This document shows positions 7,819 to 17,472 of a stretch of 64,000 nucleotides of DNA, piece by piece (the first letter of the stretch is position 1; every line of letters begins with the position of its first letter). The DNA is taken from positions 1-64,000 of the forward strand of contig CANJLH010000014.1 in NCBI GenBank assembly GCA_947475415.1. The letters run 5' to 3'. A model generated the notes under the pieces. That model worked only from the letters and a program-made list of their open reading frames with translations, was not told the DNA's origin and did no database searches. The translations under genes were made by a program, and so were the position numbers. Source of the DNA: Caulobacteraceae bacterium (lineage in GTDB: Bacteria > Pseudomonadota > Alphaproteobacteria > Caulobacterales > Caulobacteraceae).

Positions 7819-8175
7819 TCCGATCTCCCTGGACGCGCGGCGCTGTTTCCGGGGCTGCAGGCTGCGGATCTCTTCAGCAACCCCCCGAATCTCCGGAGCA
7901 TTTGTACAAAACTATTTGTGTGAAACTAATTAATTACAACCAGATCTGAGCCCCCCGATTGCACCTCCACGTGCTGAAGCTTTGATGTTGGAGGAGGTCC
8001 AACAGAACGGGGCGCGGCTGAAGAAGACCATGCTCGCGAGCCGGTTTCATCTGCACACTGAGGGTGTCATGGGCGTGAGGGAGGCCTTGCGTCGGCTGCG
8101 TACCGACCAGCCTGGAATTGTCGGCGGCGCATGGAGACCGGTTACCGGCCTCCATGCTCGTGTTGCGCCGTTGTC
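7819..8175. other. Gap between mcp and cheY holding a hairpin
   Basis: No convincing gene is present. The cheY-proximal side (7900-7945) is AT-rich and may carry the cheY promoter on the minus strand. Near mcp a strong hairpin lies at 8129-8157. Two overlapping open frames on opposite strands (about 65-73 codons) lack family similarity and are rejected. Confidence 0.5.
8129..8157. other. Long hairpin downstream of the chemoreceptor gene
   Basis: GCATGGAG pairs with CTCCATGC. After one A-C mismatch, CCGG pairs with CCGG around a TTA loop. It lies 19 bases after the mcp stop in the direction of transcription. There is no T run after it, so it is a candidate mRNA-stabilising or factor-dependent termination structure rather than a classic intrinsic terminator. 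Confidence 0.6.
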
Positions 8176-10116
8176 TTAGGTGAGGAGCCTGTCCATTTCG
8201 CCACTCAGCGCTTCGGACTGAAGCGCCAACTCACCTGCCGCGGTCAGCAATTGCGCAGACGCGGCGCTGGTCTGGGAGACACCCTCGTTGAGGCCCGAGA
8301 TGTTGTCCGAGACTTCCTGCGTGCTGCCCGCTGCTTCCGTGACATTGGAGGCAATTTCGCTGGTTGCTGCGGACTGTTCTTCGACCGCGCTGGCGATCGC
8401 CGTGGCAATCTGTGAGACCTTTGCGATGGTTTCGGCGATACCCTGAATGGCCGAGACTGAGGTTGACGTCGCCGCCTGCATGGCAGAGACCTCCGAAGAG
8501 ATCTCATGGGTTGCCTTTGCGGTCTGATCGCTGAGGCTTTTCACCTCGGACGCCACAACGGCAAACCCCTTGCCTGCATCCCCGGCTCTGGCCGCCTCAA
8601 TGGTGGCGTTCAAGGCGAGGAGCTTGGTCTGACCCGCGATATTATTGATGAGGGTCACGACATTGCCGATCTTGTTCGCGGCCTCGGCCAGCGTCTGGAT
8701 GGCCATTTTTGTGTTGTCGGTCTCAACCACCGCCTGCTGTGTGATATTCGTCGACTCCGCGACCTGCCGCGCAATCTCCGAGATCGAAGCGGACAACTGC
8801 TCACCCGCGGCCGAGACCGTCTGAACATTGCTTGAGGCGACCCGCGCCGCGCTATCCACAGCAGCGGCCTGCTTGGTGGCTTCCTCCGCCGTGCTGGAGA
8901 GCTGTTCCGCCGTGGCGCGCATTTCCGAGGACGCCGCGGAGACGATGTTGGCGATTTCCTTGGCGCGTTCAGCCACTTTTCGCTGGGTGGTGACGTCTGT
9001 CGCGTACTTCACCACCTTATAGGGCTTGCCGTTCATATCATGGATCGGGTTGTAACTCGCCTGGATCCAGATCTCACGACCACCCTTGCCGATTCGCTTG
9101 TACTGGGCGGCGTCATATTCCCCGCGACCGAGTTTTTCCCAGAAGGCGCGGTAGGCCGCAGAGCCATGCTCCGCCGGGTCAACGAAAAGCCGATGGTGTT
9201 GCCCCCTGATCTCATCCAGCGAATAGCCGAGAGCGGCGCAGAAGTTCGCATTGGCGGTGATGATCGTACCGTCGAGATTGAACTCTATGACAGCTTGCGA
9301 TTTGCTGATCGCCGCCAGTTGCCCCTCGTAGTCCGCCGACTGCAGCTTTGCCGCAGTTATGTCCGTCGCAAATTTGACAACACGGAACGGCTTTCCGCTG
9401 CCGTCCAGGATCGGATTGTAGCTCGCCTGGATCCAGACCTCGCGACCGCCCTTTGCGATGCGCTTGTATTGGCCGGCGTCGAATTCGCCGCGTCCGAGCT
9501 TTGCCCAGAATTCCTTGTAGGCAGGTAGCGCCACCTCGGCTGGGTCGACAAACATGCTTTGGTGTTTGCCTTTGATCTCGTCGAGTGAGTAGCCGAGCGT
9601 GGTGCAAAAGTTTTCGTTGGCGTCGAGGATCATGCCATCTAGACCAAACTCGATCATCGCCTGGGCCCTGCTGATGGACGACAGCATGCCGCTGGACCGG
9701 CGCATTTCGGTGACATTGGCCCATTCCAGTACGTTACCGACGTAGTCTCCGGTCTTGTCGATTACCGAGCTGATTCTGAGCGCAAACCGCAGGTCGCCGA
9801 TGGTGATTTCGGCTGTGTGGGGCGTGCGAAGCGGGGAAGCCAGCAATTGACGTTGGTGAGACGGGTTCTTGTGAAAACCGTCGATGCAGGCGCCGATCAG
9901 ATTGCTGAGGTCAATGTTGGGCCACGCCTTGCGAAACAGTTCGGCATTTGACGACAGCAAGTCAATCGTTGCCTGATTCACATATGTGATGAGAAAATCA
10001 CGGTCGACCATCATGACCGCTGCGGTAGCGTTTTCAGTCGCGACCCGGATTGCGGCAGCCTCGTCGAAGACGGGCTCCTCGGCCGGGATCGCACGGGCTG
10101 TCGCTGAACGAGACAT
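8176..10116 (-). CDS. Soluble PAS-containing methyl-accepting chemotaxis protein
   Basis: The 646-residue receptor has no membrane segment. PAS domains lie near 20-140, 150-270 and 275-395; the second and third are near copies (both contain SLDEI.G.H..(L/M)FVDPAE and QYKRI.KGGRE(V/I)WIQASYNPI). PAS domains of this Aer/BdlA type often bind haem or flavin. The signalling domain follows, with hairpin tip [28 protein letters not shown] near residue 510-540. No HAMP domain is seen. It lies between cheW and cheY in the operon, so it is the dedicated receptor for this CheA. Redox or oxygen input is inference. Confidence 0.92.
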   Translation of the reverse strand: MSRSATARAIPAEEPVFDEAAAIRVATENATAAVMMVDRDFLITYVNQATIDLLSSNAELFRKAWPNIDLSNLIGACIDGFHKNPSHQRQLLASPLRTPHTAEITIGDLRFALRISSVIDKTGDYVGNVLEWANVTEMRRSSGMLSSISRAQAMIEFGLDGMILDANENFCTTLGYSLDEIKGKHQSMFVDPAEVALPAYKEFWAKLGRGEFDAGQYKRIAKGGREVWIQASYNPILDGSGKPFRVVKFATDITAAKLQSADYEGQLAAISKSQAVIEFNLDGTIITANANFCAALGYSLDEIRGQHHRLFVDPAEHGSAAYRAFWEKLGRGEYDAAQYKRIGKGGREIWIQASYNPIHDMNGKPYKVVKYATDVTTQRKVAERAKEIANIVSAASSEMRATAEQLSSTAEEATKQAAAVDSAARVASSNVQTVSAAGEQLSASISEIARQVAESTNITQQAVVETDNTKMAIQTLAEAANKIGNVVTLINNIAGQTKLLALNATIEAARAGDAGKGFAVVASEVKSLSDQTAKATHEISSEVSAMQAATSTSVSAIQGIAETIAKVSQIATAIASAVEEQSAATSEIASNVTEAAGSTQEVSDNISGLNEGVSQTSAASAQLLTAAGELALQSEALSGEMDRLLT

Positions 10117-10207
10117 AGGCGGTTCCTTCTAAGGAGTTTGCGAGCGGCAGTTGCCGCGCGCGGATTGAGAGGCAAACGGGAGATATGATTTGCGGGAGGC
10201 GCCCGGT

Positions 10208-10687
10208 TCAGGCAGCGGCATGGCTGACGGTTCCCAGGTTGAGTATCTGCTCGACGTTGATGACCAGCAGCAGATCGTCTTCGAGGCGGTAGAGACCTGA
10301 ACACACGGCTCGCCACTGAGGTGACATGGTCACGGGGCTGGGTTCGTGGTCAGCGGGAGAAAGCCAGAGGACGTCGCCGACATCGTCCACGAGAAGGGCA
10401 TAGAGCTCACCGCTTCGCTCGACGATGACACTCATGAACGTCTCGTCAGGACCACGCGGCTCCATCCCCAGGCGGCAGCGAAGGTCGATGGCCGTTACGA
10501 TGCGGCCTCTGAGATTAAGCGACCCGGCCACTTCCGGCGGCCCAAGCGGCACCCGGTTGATCGGTGTCTGGGCGATGACATCCTGCACCTTCAACACCGG
10601 CACGCCGAAGTTTTGCTTGCCAACGCGTATCGAGACCAGGCCGGCAGTCGAGTCGATTGCCGCAACGGCGGGTTCGACAATGCTCAT
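10208..10687 (-). CDS. cheW: Chemotaxis coupling protein CheW
   Basis: CheW bridges receptor tips and CheA. The 159 residues form one CheW/SH3-like domain with VSIRVGKQNFGVPVLKVQDVI at the start, then PEVAGSLNLRGRIVTAIDLR (hallmark GxxNLRGxxxxxxDLR) and ALLVDDVGDVLWL. The ATG at 10687 overlaps the cheA stop (ATGA), giving translational coupling. The C-terminus LLVINVEQILNLG is canonical. Confidence 0.95.
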   Translation of the reverse strand: MSIVEPAVAAIDSTAGLVSIRVGKQNFGVPVLKVQDVIAQTPINRVPLGPPEVAGSLNLRGRIVTAIDLRCRLGMEPRGPDETFMSVIVERSGELYALLVDDVGDVLWLSPADHEPSPVTMSPQWRAVCSGLYRLEDDLLLVINVEQILNLGTVSHAAA

Positions 10688-13662
10688 GCTGCGCTCCGCA
10701 TTTCGCCCAGCGCTTCAGAGACCGCATCGAGGAGAGTTGAAGGCGACGCGGAACCTGCGGCCATACCACCCTTGTGCTGGGCGATACTCAGCAGTGGCGT
10801 GGCGTGCCAGTTGGAGGCTTGACCCATTGTCTGCGCAAACCGGCTCGCGGCATCGCGATTGGATGTGTCGACCATGATCAAGTGGAAGCTCTCTCCACTT
10901 TCATAAAGCGACATCGCATCTTCGGGACCGTTCGCGACAATCACGTCATAACCGGCCTGAGCCAGTAGCGGTCTCAGCAATAGTTGCGTGAACGGGCTTT
11001 CATCGATGACCAGCAGTCGGCGAGGACGCTGTGCCTGAGGCGCATCGATAGCCTGGTGACGCCCACTGTGTTGGTCTGTCTGCTTCATCGCCTCGCGCCA
11101 ATAGTGGGTGACATCAATCAGTTCGGTGGCTGCACCTGCGATAATCAGGCTGCCGACGACGCCCGCCCCGGAAGCGCCGAGATCGGTGACAACGGTACTT
11201 TCGACAACGTCGACGATCTCATTCACCAGAAGGCCGACGGCCTGATCGTCACGGGCGAACACCAGCAAGGGTCGTCTCTCGCCTGGCAGCCAGCTGCTGA
11301 CAGATCGCTCCTCTGCACCGAGGATGGGCATCAGCTTCCCCCGATATTGGATGACCATTCGTTGGTCGACCCGCTCGATCTGGCTCGCTTCGACCTCCTC
11401 GATACGCGCCACGCTTGCCAGGGGCGCAGCCTTCAGGCTGTCATCAACGGCACGGAAGACGAGGATGGCCGAATGATCATCGCCCTTGGCTTTGAGTTCA
11501 GCCTCGACCTCATCGTAGACGCCGGTCGCCGTCTGACCGGCGCCCGTCTCGGTCGAGATACTTTTCAGATCCAGGATCAGAATGACTGAACCGTCGCCCA
11601 TTATGGTCGCGCCAGAATAGAGTTTGACGTGACGCAGAACAGTTGCGACCGGCTTGACGACAATTTCTTCAGTATCGAAAACGCGATCAACCATGACGCC
11701 AAACGTAAAGGCGCCGATTTTTACGACCACGATGCAGGTTTCGCCTGCATTCTCTCCAGTAGGTTCCAGCTTAAGCAAGCTTTGCAGTGAAACCAGCGGA
11801 AGAAGGCGATCACGCAGGCGCAGCACGGCCGCACCGTTGATGTACTCAATCTTTCGCCCCGCGCCGCCACTGGCGCTTACAAGTTCTACGATGGAGGACT
11901 GCGGCATGGCGAAGCGGTCGCCACAGCACTCGACGATCAACGCCGAGACGATTGTCAGTGTCAGGGGAATGCGGATTGTGAAACGCGTGCCGCCACCCTC
12001 GACTGAGGTGAGTTCGATCGCGCCACCAATTTTCTCGATGTTCGTTCGAACAACGTCCATCCCGACGCCGCGCCCCGAAACAGAGGTGACCTCTGTGGCG
12101 GTAGACAGGCCCGGCAGGAAGATCAGTTGGCGGGCCTCGGCGTCTGACATGGCCTCGGCCTGAGCCTGGGTAATGATGCCCGACGACAGCGCCTTGGCGC
12201 GGATTTTCTCGGCGGGCAGTCCGCGTCCATCGTCAGCAACCTCAATGACGATGGCGCCGCCCTCGTGACGCGCCTGAAGCGTGATCCGCCCACACTTGGG
12301 CTTACCGGCAGCCACTCTCTCGGCAGTCGTCTCAAGGCCGTGATCCGCCGCGTTGCGGATCATGTGGGTCAAGGGATCCTTGATCAGCTCGAGAACCTGT
12401 CGATCAAGCTCGGTCTCCTGACCCAGCATCACCAGTTCGATCTGCTTCGACAGGTCCTGCGCCAGGTCCCGGACCAACCTGGGCAACTTCGCCCAGGCGC
12501 CGCCGATGGGCTGCATTCGGGTGGTCATCACCCCTTCCTGCAGCTCGCTTGTAACCTGGTTGAGCCGATTGAGCGGGGCAGCAAAGGCGCTTTCGGGATC
12601 AAGCCGCAGGGTCTGTATGAGCTGGTTGCGGATCAACACCAGTTCGCTGACGACCGTCATCAGATGCTCGAGAGCATCAACACTGACCCGGATCGTTTGC
12701 GCAGGGCCGGTGGCCTCGACGTCGGCGCTCGGGACGCCTGTCGATTGGCTCACACCAGGAGCTTTCGCCAAGGTCGGGGCGGGAACTTGTTGGTCAGGAT
12801 GCGGTTCAAGCCGCGGCGACTCGGGGGGGGGGACCTCCGAAACGGCAGGGGACAGGTCGGGCAGCGTCCCGGATTTGACCGGACCTGGCACGGCAACCTG
12901 TTCACGCAACGCGTCGATGGCTTCCTGAGGTATGCCCAGGTCAACCAGTGCGGCGGCGACAGACTCAAACACCAGATGAACGGCTGCGGGAGCAGGCGCC
13001 TCGACCGCGACGGCCGATAGACTGTCCACAAGTGAAACAGCAGCGACGCTGCCACGAGCCAAGTTGCTCAGACTGTCGCGAATGGCGGCCTGCAGTCTGT
13101 CGATGTCAGATTCAACGAATACGCCCCCGAAGCGCTCATCCGTTTGCAGCATGCCCAGCACTGTCTCGGCTGCAGCGTCGAGAGTCGCATCCCCGCCCAG
13201 CCGTTCGATAAGTTTGCGGGTATCCGTGAAGCGTCCATCGCTGGCTGGATCTCCGGCGACAGGTTGCTCTGATGCCGAAGCTGGTTCACCCGCCAACACA
13301 GCTTCAAGGCGACCAATAAGGATGCTGTCGTCGCCCTCAGGCTCGGCGCCCGTTGTTGCCAAGGCGTCTGTGATGACCCGAATGAGGTCCACCGTATCAA
13401 GTACCGCCGAAACGGCCACGCTACTGACAGGCAGAATTCCGTCACGGAATGCGCCAAGAACATTCTCGGCCGAATGCGCAACAGTCTGAAGTCGCGTCAA
13501 TCCCAGGAACCCGCAGGTTCCCTTGATCGTGTGGATCAGCCGAAAGATACCGCCAAGCGTCTCCGGGTCATCGGGCTTTTGCTCGAAACGCACAAGTTCG
13601 CTGTCCAGGGCCTCCAGGCCCTCTCTGGTCTCGGCGATGAAGTCGCTTACCAAATCGTCCAA
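10684..13662 (-). CDS. cheA: Chemotaxis histidine kinase CheA with two CheW-like domains and a degenerate receiver
   Basis: CheA phosphorylates CheY and CheB. The N-terminal Hpt domain has phospho-acceptor H44 in RLIHTIKGTCGFLGL. A Pro-rich linker follows, then the dimerisation helices (LMTVVSELVLIRNQL) and an HATPase with AADHGLE, DDGRGL and SGRGVGMDVV. After that come a CheW-like domain, a second CheW-like domain (about 730-860) and a C-terminal receiver-like domain with VIDESPF and MVDTSN that lacks a clear KP loop. At about 992 residues it is longer than standard CheA (~650-750). I choose the TTG at 13662 (MDDLVSDFI, GGAG 8 bases upstream); a TTG at 13710 is also in frame. A C10 run (plus-strand G10, 12823-12832) sits in the linker. 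Confidence 0.93.
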   Translation of the reverse strand: MDDLVSDFIAETREGLEALDSELVRFEQKPDDPETLGGIFRLIHTIKGTCGFLGLTRLQTVAHSAENVLGAFRDGILPVSSVAVSAVLDTVDLIRVITDALATTGAEPEGDDSILIGRLEAVLAGEPASASEQPVAGDPASDGRFTDTRKLIERLGGDATLDAAAETVLGMLQTDERFGGVFVESDIDRLQAAIRDSLSNLARGSVAAVSLVDSLSAVAVEAPAPAAVHLVFESVAAALVDLGIPQEAIDALREQVAVPGPVKSGTLPDLSPAVSEVPPPESPRLEPHPDQQVPAPTLAKAPGVSQSTGVPSADVEATGPAQTIRVSVDALEHLMTVVSELVLIRNQLIQTLRLDPESAFAAPLNRLNQVTSELQEGVMTTRMQPIGGAWAKLPRLVRDLAQDLSKQIELVMLGQETELDRQVLELIKDPLTHMIRNAADHGLETTAERVAAGKPKCGRITLQARHEGGAIVIEVADDGRGLPAEKIRAKALSSGIITQAQAEAMSDAEARQLIFLPGLSTATEVTSVSGRGVGMDVVRTNIEKIGGAIELTSVEGGGTRFTIRIPLTLTIVSALIVECCGDRFAMPQSSIVELVSASGGAGRKIEYINGAAVLRLRDRLLPLVSLQSLLKLEPTGENAGETCIVVVKIGAFTFGVMVDRVFDTEEIVVKPVATVLRHVKLYSGATIMGDGSVILILDLKSISTETGAGQTATGVYDEVEAELKAKGDDHSAILVFRAVDDSLKAAPLASVARIEEVEASQIERVDQRMVIQYRGKLMPILGAEERSVSSWLPGERRPLLVFARDDQAVGLLVNEIVDVVESTVVTDLGASGAGVVGSLIIAGAATELIDVTHYWREAMKQTDQHSGRHQAIDAPQAQRPRRLLVIDESPFTQLLLRPLLAQAGYDVIVANGPEDAMSLYESGESFHLIMVDTSNRDAASRFAQTMGQASNWHATPLLSIAQHKGGMAAGSASPSTLLDAVSEALGEMRSAA

Positions 13663-14085
13663 CGACAAATCTCCGAAAACGGACCGCGAAATTCTCTGGA
13701 CGACCCACAACAGAACTTATTTGGTTAAAAATAACTTATTTGGAGACCTGAATTCGGACGTTTTTCCGAGGAGGTTGTCTGGAAGACCCGACATGGTGGC
13801 AGAAGCCCCCTCCCCGCCTCGAATTTGAGAACGGCAGTCGCTGCCACCCAGGTCCTATGGGACTCAGCTCGGAACTGGCGCAGGTTGGGTCGACGGGTTA
13901 AGTGGGGTTTGAGATGACAAGTTGCTGTTTGGGGCGCGGGAGCCCGCCCGCCGTAGCCGCCTGACCAGTTCCGCCCCTGCGGGAGAGCACGGCAACTACG
14001 CCGCCGCAGTGCAGGTCATCACGTATCAGCGATGCGACCTCCACCTTTAGGTCAAACAGTCAAATGCCCGGGCTTGGCTCGGCCG
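13663..14085. other. cheA upstream region with AT-rich direct repeats, otherwise empty
   Basis: The first 80 bases upstream of cheA are AT-rich and hold an 11-bp direct repeat and a near-consensus CtrA-like site. The remaining 300 bases up to the phage-like gene show no open frame or motif I can support. Confidence 0.5.
13714..13743. promoter_or_regulatory. Direct repeat and CtrA-like site upstream of cheA
   Basis: AACTTATTTGG occurs at 13714-13724 and again at 13733-13743, a 19-base period. Between and across the copies, TTAA-N7-TTAT (13725-13739) matches the CtrA consensus TTAA-N7-TTAA except for the last base. It lies 50-80 bases before the preferred cheA start. CtrA controls motility genes in Caulobacter; binding here is inference. 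Confidence 0.45.
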
Positions 14086-14328
14086 CTAGGACTTCTCGAT
14101 CTTTCGCAGCAGTTCCTTGGACTCAGCGATCATCTCTCGAAAGCGCGCCCGTTCGGCCGTCATCTCCTTCGTGAACATGCCGCTCTTGAGGGCGTTCGTG
14201 TTCCCCTTGGGTGCGCCAGACCCCGTTGCCCCTCCGTGCATCCGGCAGCGCTTCTTCCCGGACACCGCAGGCGCCTGACACGGCGAACCCTTGCGCGTCT
14301 TGGCCCCGCACCGCCGGCTGGCACGCAT
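14086..14328 (-). CDS. Small phage-like protein with HGG-x-APKGNxNALKSG signature
   Basis: The 80-residue basic protein contains CGAKTRKGSPCQAP, a paired-Cys motif, then RCRMHGGATGSGAPKGNTNA followed by LKSGMF. This signature is common in small proteins of prophages and integrated elements; biochemical role unknown. The last 30 residues are a charged helix (MTAERARFREMIAESKELLRKIE). It starts at 14328, 22 bases behind the preceding gene, and forms a two-gene unit with it. The longer upstream frame would overlap that gene out of frame. Confidence 0.7.
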   Translation of the reverse strand: MRASRRCGAKTRKGSPCQAPAVSGKKRCRMHGGATGSGAPKGNTNALKSGMFTKEMTAERARFREMIAESKELLRKIEKS

Positions 14329-14350
14329 GCCGCCGGTGTTGCGCTGATGA

Positions 14351-14980
14351 CTACCGGCCACGGGGAATCGGAATGGGCTTCTTGAGCCGCGCTTCCCGCA
14401 CGAAACTCGCCCCATCGATGAACTGAACCGGAGGCGAAAACTCATCCGACACGGCAAGCATCGGGATCACAGGCTCTTGGACCGGCGCCGGCGCACCGGC
14501 ACCAATATTCCCCACGATCGCTTGCCCACCGGCGTTGACCGTAACGTGCTCCACTGTGATCTTTTGCTGGCCGCGCCCGCGGTGCTTGTCGAGCGCCTCC
14601 ATCTGACGCGAGTAGAGCGCCATAAGCTTCGACGCCTGTTTGAAGCTCACCTCCCGCCCCTCAAAAGTCTGGTTCGGCAACTGCGCGCGCCTCAGGCATT
14701 CCATGGCGGCGTTGTGCGTAGCGACCATCTGGGACGCGAGCATTCCTTCGAGGGTGTCGGTGGGGGCCAGGCCACTGAGGGCGGCCATTGCCGCGCTGAC
14801 AGCATCCTGCCGCTCAAGTTCCGACATCGCGCCCGGAACCCACATGGCGTCGGCGGTCTGGCGGACGATCTGCACGCCGAGCTTTCTATCGTCAGTCCCT
14901 GTGGCGGCCTTCAAATTGGACGGATCGATCGTGACCAAGTGGCCCTCTCGCTGCTGATCATAGGCACTGCGACCGGCCAC
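14351..14980 (-). CDS. Conserved hypothetical protein of phage-like gene pair
   Basis: The 209 residues have a helical N-terminal two-thirds (contains ELERQDAVSAAMAALSGL and FKQASKLMALYSRQMEALDKHRG). The Gly-rich segment KITVEHVTVNAGGQAIVGNI is a recurrent motif in hypothetical proteins that accompany the HGG/APKGN protein downstream. I cannot assign a function. The pair lies between the chemotaxis cluster and the catabolic region, consistent with a small inserted module. No integrase or attachment site is visible. Confidence 0.65.
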   Translation of the reverse strand: MAGRSAYDQQREGHLVTIDPSNLKAATGTDDRKLGVQIVRQTADAMWVPGAMSELERQDAVSAAMAALSGLAPTDTLEGMLASQMVATHNAAMECLRRAQLPNQTFEGREVSFKQASKLMALYSRQMEALDKHRGRGQQKITVEHVTVNAGGQAIVGNIGAGAPAPVQEPVIPMLAVSDEFSPPVQFIDGASFVREARLKKPIPIPRGR

Positions 14981-15211
14981 GGCGGGCTCCCGACAGACTG
15001 ACGTTCTATCGGAAGTTTACCATCGGCAATTGGCTTGGGCTAAGGCTCAGTCGGTACTTTGCATAGGCTTGTTTTTCGTTTTTGGGCTTTAGCCCTCCCC
15101 TACCCCCCTCCTCAGGGCTCGGGGCATGCCTCCCGCCGGGCCTGATTCGGTCTTCTGGTGACAAGGCGTATGGGCCAGTGACAATTGCTATGAGCCGTCC
15201 CAGCAGGAAAA

Positions 15212-16555
15212 TCAGACCCTCGGCCCTGCGGTCGGCATGCCGGTTCCGCGTTTCCACCCATAGAGCAAGCCAACCGCGCCAATCAGCAGCAGGGCTGCAA
15301 TCACCAGCAGACCCAAGGCGTTGGCCATGGCGTACCGCAGCGCGGTCTCCCCGCCGTAGAGGTCGGACAGAAAGCCGACCAGCAGCGGCCCCACACCGAA
15401 CCCGAAGACATTTGTGGTGAGCTGCATGATGGACATGGTTGCGCCGCGCAGTCGCACGGGCGTCTTGTCCATAAGCACTGCGTAGCAGGGGGGCGAATAG
15501 CCCATGCGGCAGGTGTCGGCGAGCACCAGCAGCACGACCGCCAACATCACGCTGGGGGCGAACAGCATTCCCAGCCCACAGGCCAGCGCGACCAGCGCGG
15601 CTGCAGCCACCGCAAGCAGCGTCAGGCGTGGGTCGCGCTGGCCCAGCCTGTCACCCAACCAGCCGAATAGCAGCGGGCTCACCGCCGCCGCGCCACCGCC
15701 GCCGAACCCGAGGATCAGACCAACCTGCGGGAGGTTCAGGTGGTGGATGCGAATGAAGAAGGAACCGGCCCACGCGCCCATGGTGATCGAGATCATGCCA
15801 AGGATGCCGCAACCCAGGATCAGGCATATCAAGCCAGGATTGCGGAACAGGAACAGGAAGGTTTCGCTCAGCTTCGGCGGTGGGCCGGCGGATTCGCCCG
15901 CGACCGCGTCGACTTCGGCGGCCCCGCGCCGGGGCTCGATCACCGTCGTGAATAATAGGACGGCCAGCAGGATGCCCGGGAGACCGGCCAGGAAGAACGC
16001 CATACGCCAGCCATGGGTCGCCGCCACATAGGCTCCGACCGTGCTGGCCACTAGCACTCCTACGGCATTGCTGAGGTAGAAGACGCCCAAGGCCGAGCCG
16101 CGGGTCCTGGCCGGAAAGATGTCGGCGATCATCGGCATGGCCACTGGCGCCGCGCCCGATTCAGCCGCGCCGACGCCAACCCTCGCCAGCACCAGCTGCA
16201 CGAAGTTTTGCGCAAATCCGCCCAGCGCCGTACAGGCGCTCCAGGCAAGCACGATGATCCCAAGGAAGTTGCGCCGATTGGCGCGGTCGCTGAGGTAACC
16301 CATCGGGAGAATAGAAAGAGAAAAGGACAGGGCGTAGGCCAGGCCCGAGAACAGGCCAAGCTGGCTGTCCTTCAGTCCGAACTCATGCCGGATCGGCTCC
16401 AGCAGGATATTGGGCATACCCCGGTCGATGGCGTGACAGGTGTAGATGACGGTGAGTAGCGCGAGAACATACCAGCGATAACCGGTCCGGCCGTAAGGAC
16501 CGCGAATCGCGTCCGCTGGAGCCGGTTGCCCCTCAATTTCGGAGGGCGCGCTCAT
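15212..16555 (-). CDS. MFS transporter
   Basis: The 447-residue protein has twelve hydrophobic segments in two bundles separated by a hydrophilic loop (EPRRGAAEVDAVAGESAGPP near 205-225). Segment 1 carries the conserved DRG.. pattern (CHAIDRGMPN). The loop between segments 2 and 3 reads GYLSDRANRRN, the MFS A-motif. The family of spinster/hexuronate-type permeases takes up organic acids. It lies downstream of the SDR and CMD-family genes on the same strand, so uptake of the substrate degraded by this region is the natural inference. Confidence 0.85.
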   Translation of the reverse strand: MSAPSEIEGQPAPADAIRGPYGRTGYRWYVLALLTVIYTCHAIDRGMPNILLEPIRHEFGLKDSQLGLFSGLAYALSFSLSILPMGYLSDRANRRNFLGIIVLAWSACTALGGFAQNFVQLVLARVGVGAAESGAAPVAMPMIADIFPARTRGSALGVFYLSNAVGVLVASTVGAYVAATHGWRMAFFLAGLPGILLAVLLFTTVIEPRRGAAEVDAVAGESAGPPPKLSETFLFLFRNPGLICLILGCGILGMISITMGAWAGSFFIRIHHLNLPQVGLILGFGGGGAAAVSPLLFGWLGDRLGQRDPRLTLLAVAAAALVALACGLGMLFAPSVMLAVVLLVLADTCRMGYSPPCYAVLMDKTPVRLRGATMSIMQLTTNVFGFGVGPLLVGFLSDLYGGETALRYAMANALGLLVIAALLLIGAVGLLYGWKRGTGMPTAGPRV

Positions 16556-16689
16556 AGGAAGATCTCCAGGGGCATTGCGGCGAGCCGATTGCGGCTCTGG
16601 TGTGCGACGGATGTGACCAAGGCGACTTCACTCCCAGGACTGCCTTCAAAGGGCCGTCAGTTCAAACTCACGCGAAAGACTCACGCGCC

Positions 16690-17460
16690 TCAGTCTGGCC
16701 GGAACGCCAGAGCGCCACCGTCGATGGAGACCACCTGGCCAGTGATGTACCGGCTTTCCGAGCTCATCAGAAAGGCGACCAGATCGGCGATGTCGCTGGG
16801 TTCGCCCAGATAAGGGGTCATAATGGTTTCCAGCGATCGGGCTCTCTGCGCTTCCGAGACGTTCTTGCGGACGCTTTCGGTCAGGGTCGTGCCCGGCGCG
16901 ATCGCATTGCAGCGCAGGCCCTGCTTGCCGTAGGTGGCCGCCATGTGCCGCGACATCTGGATCATCGCCGCCTTGCTGGTGGCATAGCCGATACGTACGC
17001 CAGCCCGTGGCCGTAGGCCTTCCATGGAGGACATGTTGACGATCGAGCCCCCGCCCGCCGCCAGCATGTGTGGAATCACGTACTTGCTGACGATGAGCGT
17101 GCCACGCACATTGACGCTGAAGATCTGGTCCCAGACGCCAAGATCGATATCGGCGGCGTGCGTATCCCCCTCGATGACTTGCGGGGTGAGGATGCGGACG
17201 TTGTTGAACAGACCGTCAATGCGGCCGTAGCGCTCGAGCACGGCGCTAACCATGGCCTGCACCTGTTCAGGATCGCTGATATCGGCGCATAGGCCCAGCG
17301 CGCCGCCTCCGATCTCCTGCGCGGCGAGCGCAGCGGCGCCTGCGTCAATGTCGACGACCGCAACCTGGGCGCCGCACCGCATCAGGCGCTCGGACGTGGT
17401 GCGGCCAATGTTACGGGCCCCGCCGGTGACGACGATGACCCTGCCCGTCAGATCTGGCAC
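16690..17460 (-). CDS. SDR family oxidoreductase
   Basis: A classical short-chain dehydrogenase of 256 residues: cofactor motif VVTGGARNIGRT, D in VVDIDAG suggesting NAD(H) preference, NNVRIL in place of the usual NNAG, Ser in IVNMSSMEG and YATSK catalytic pair. The C-terminal YITGQVVSIDGGALAF is typical. The start is a GTG at 17460 without a strong ribosome site, 12 bases behind the CMD-family gene, so it may depend on translation of that gene. Probable role: oxidation of a hydroxy intermediate in the local pathway. Confidence 0.88.
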   Translation of the reverse strand: MPDLTGRVIVVTGGARNIGRTTSERLMRCGAQVAVVDIDAGAAALAAQEIGGGALGLCADISDPEQVQAMVSAVLERYGRIDGLFNNVRILTPQVIEGDTHAADIDLGVWDQIFSVNVRGTLIVSKYVIPHMLAAGGGSIVNMSSMEGLRPRAGVRIGYATSKAAMIQMSRHMAATYGKQGLRCNAIAPGTTLTESVRKNVSEAQRARSLETIMTPYLGEPSDIADLVAFLMSSESRYITGQVVSIDGGALAFRPD

Positions 17461-17472
17461 GCCGCGCGACGC

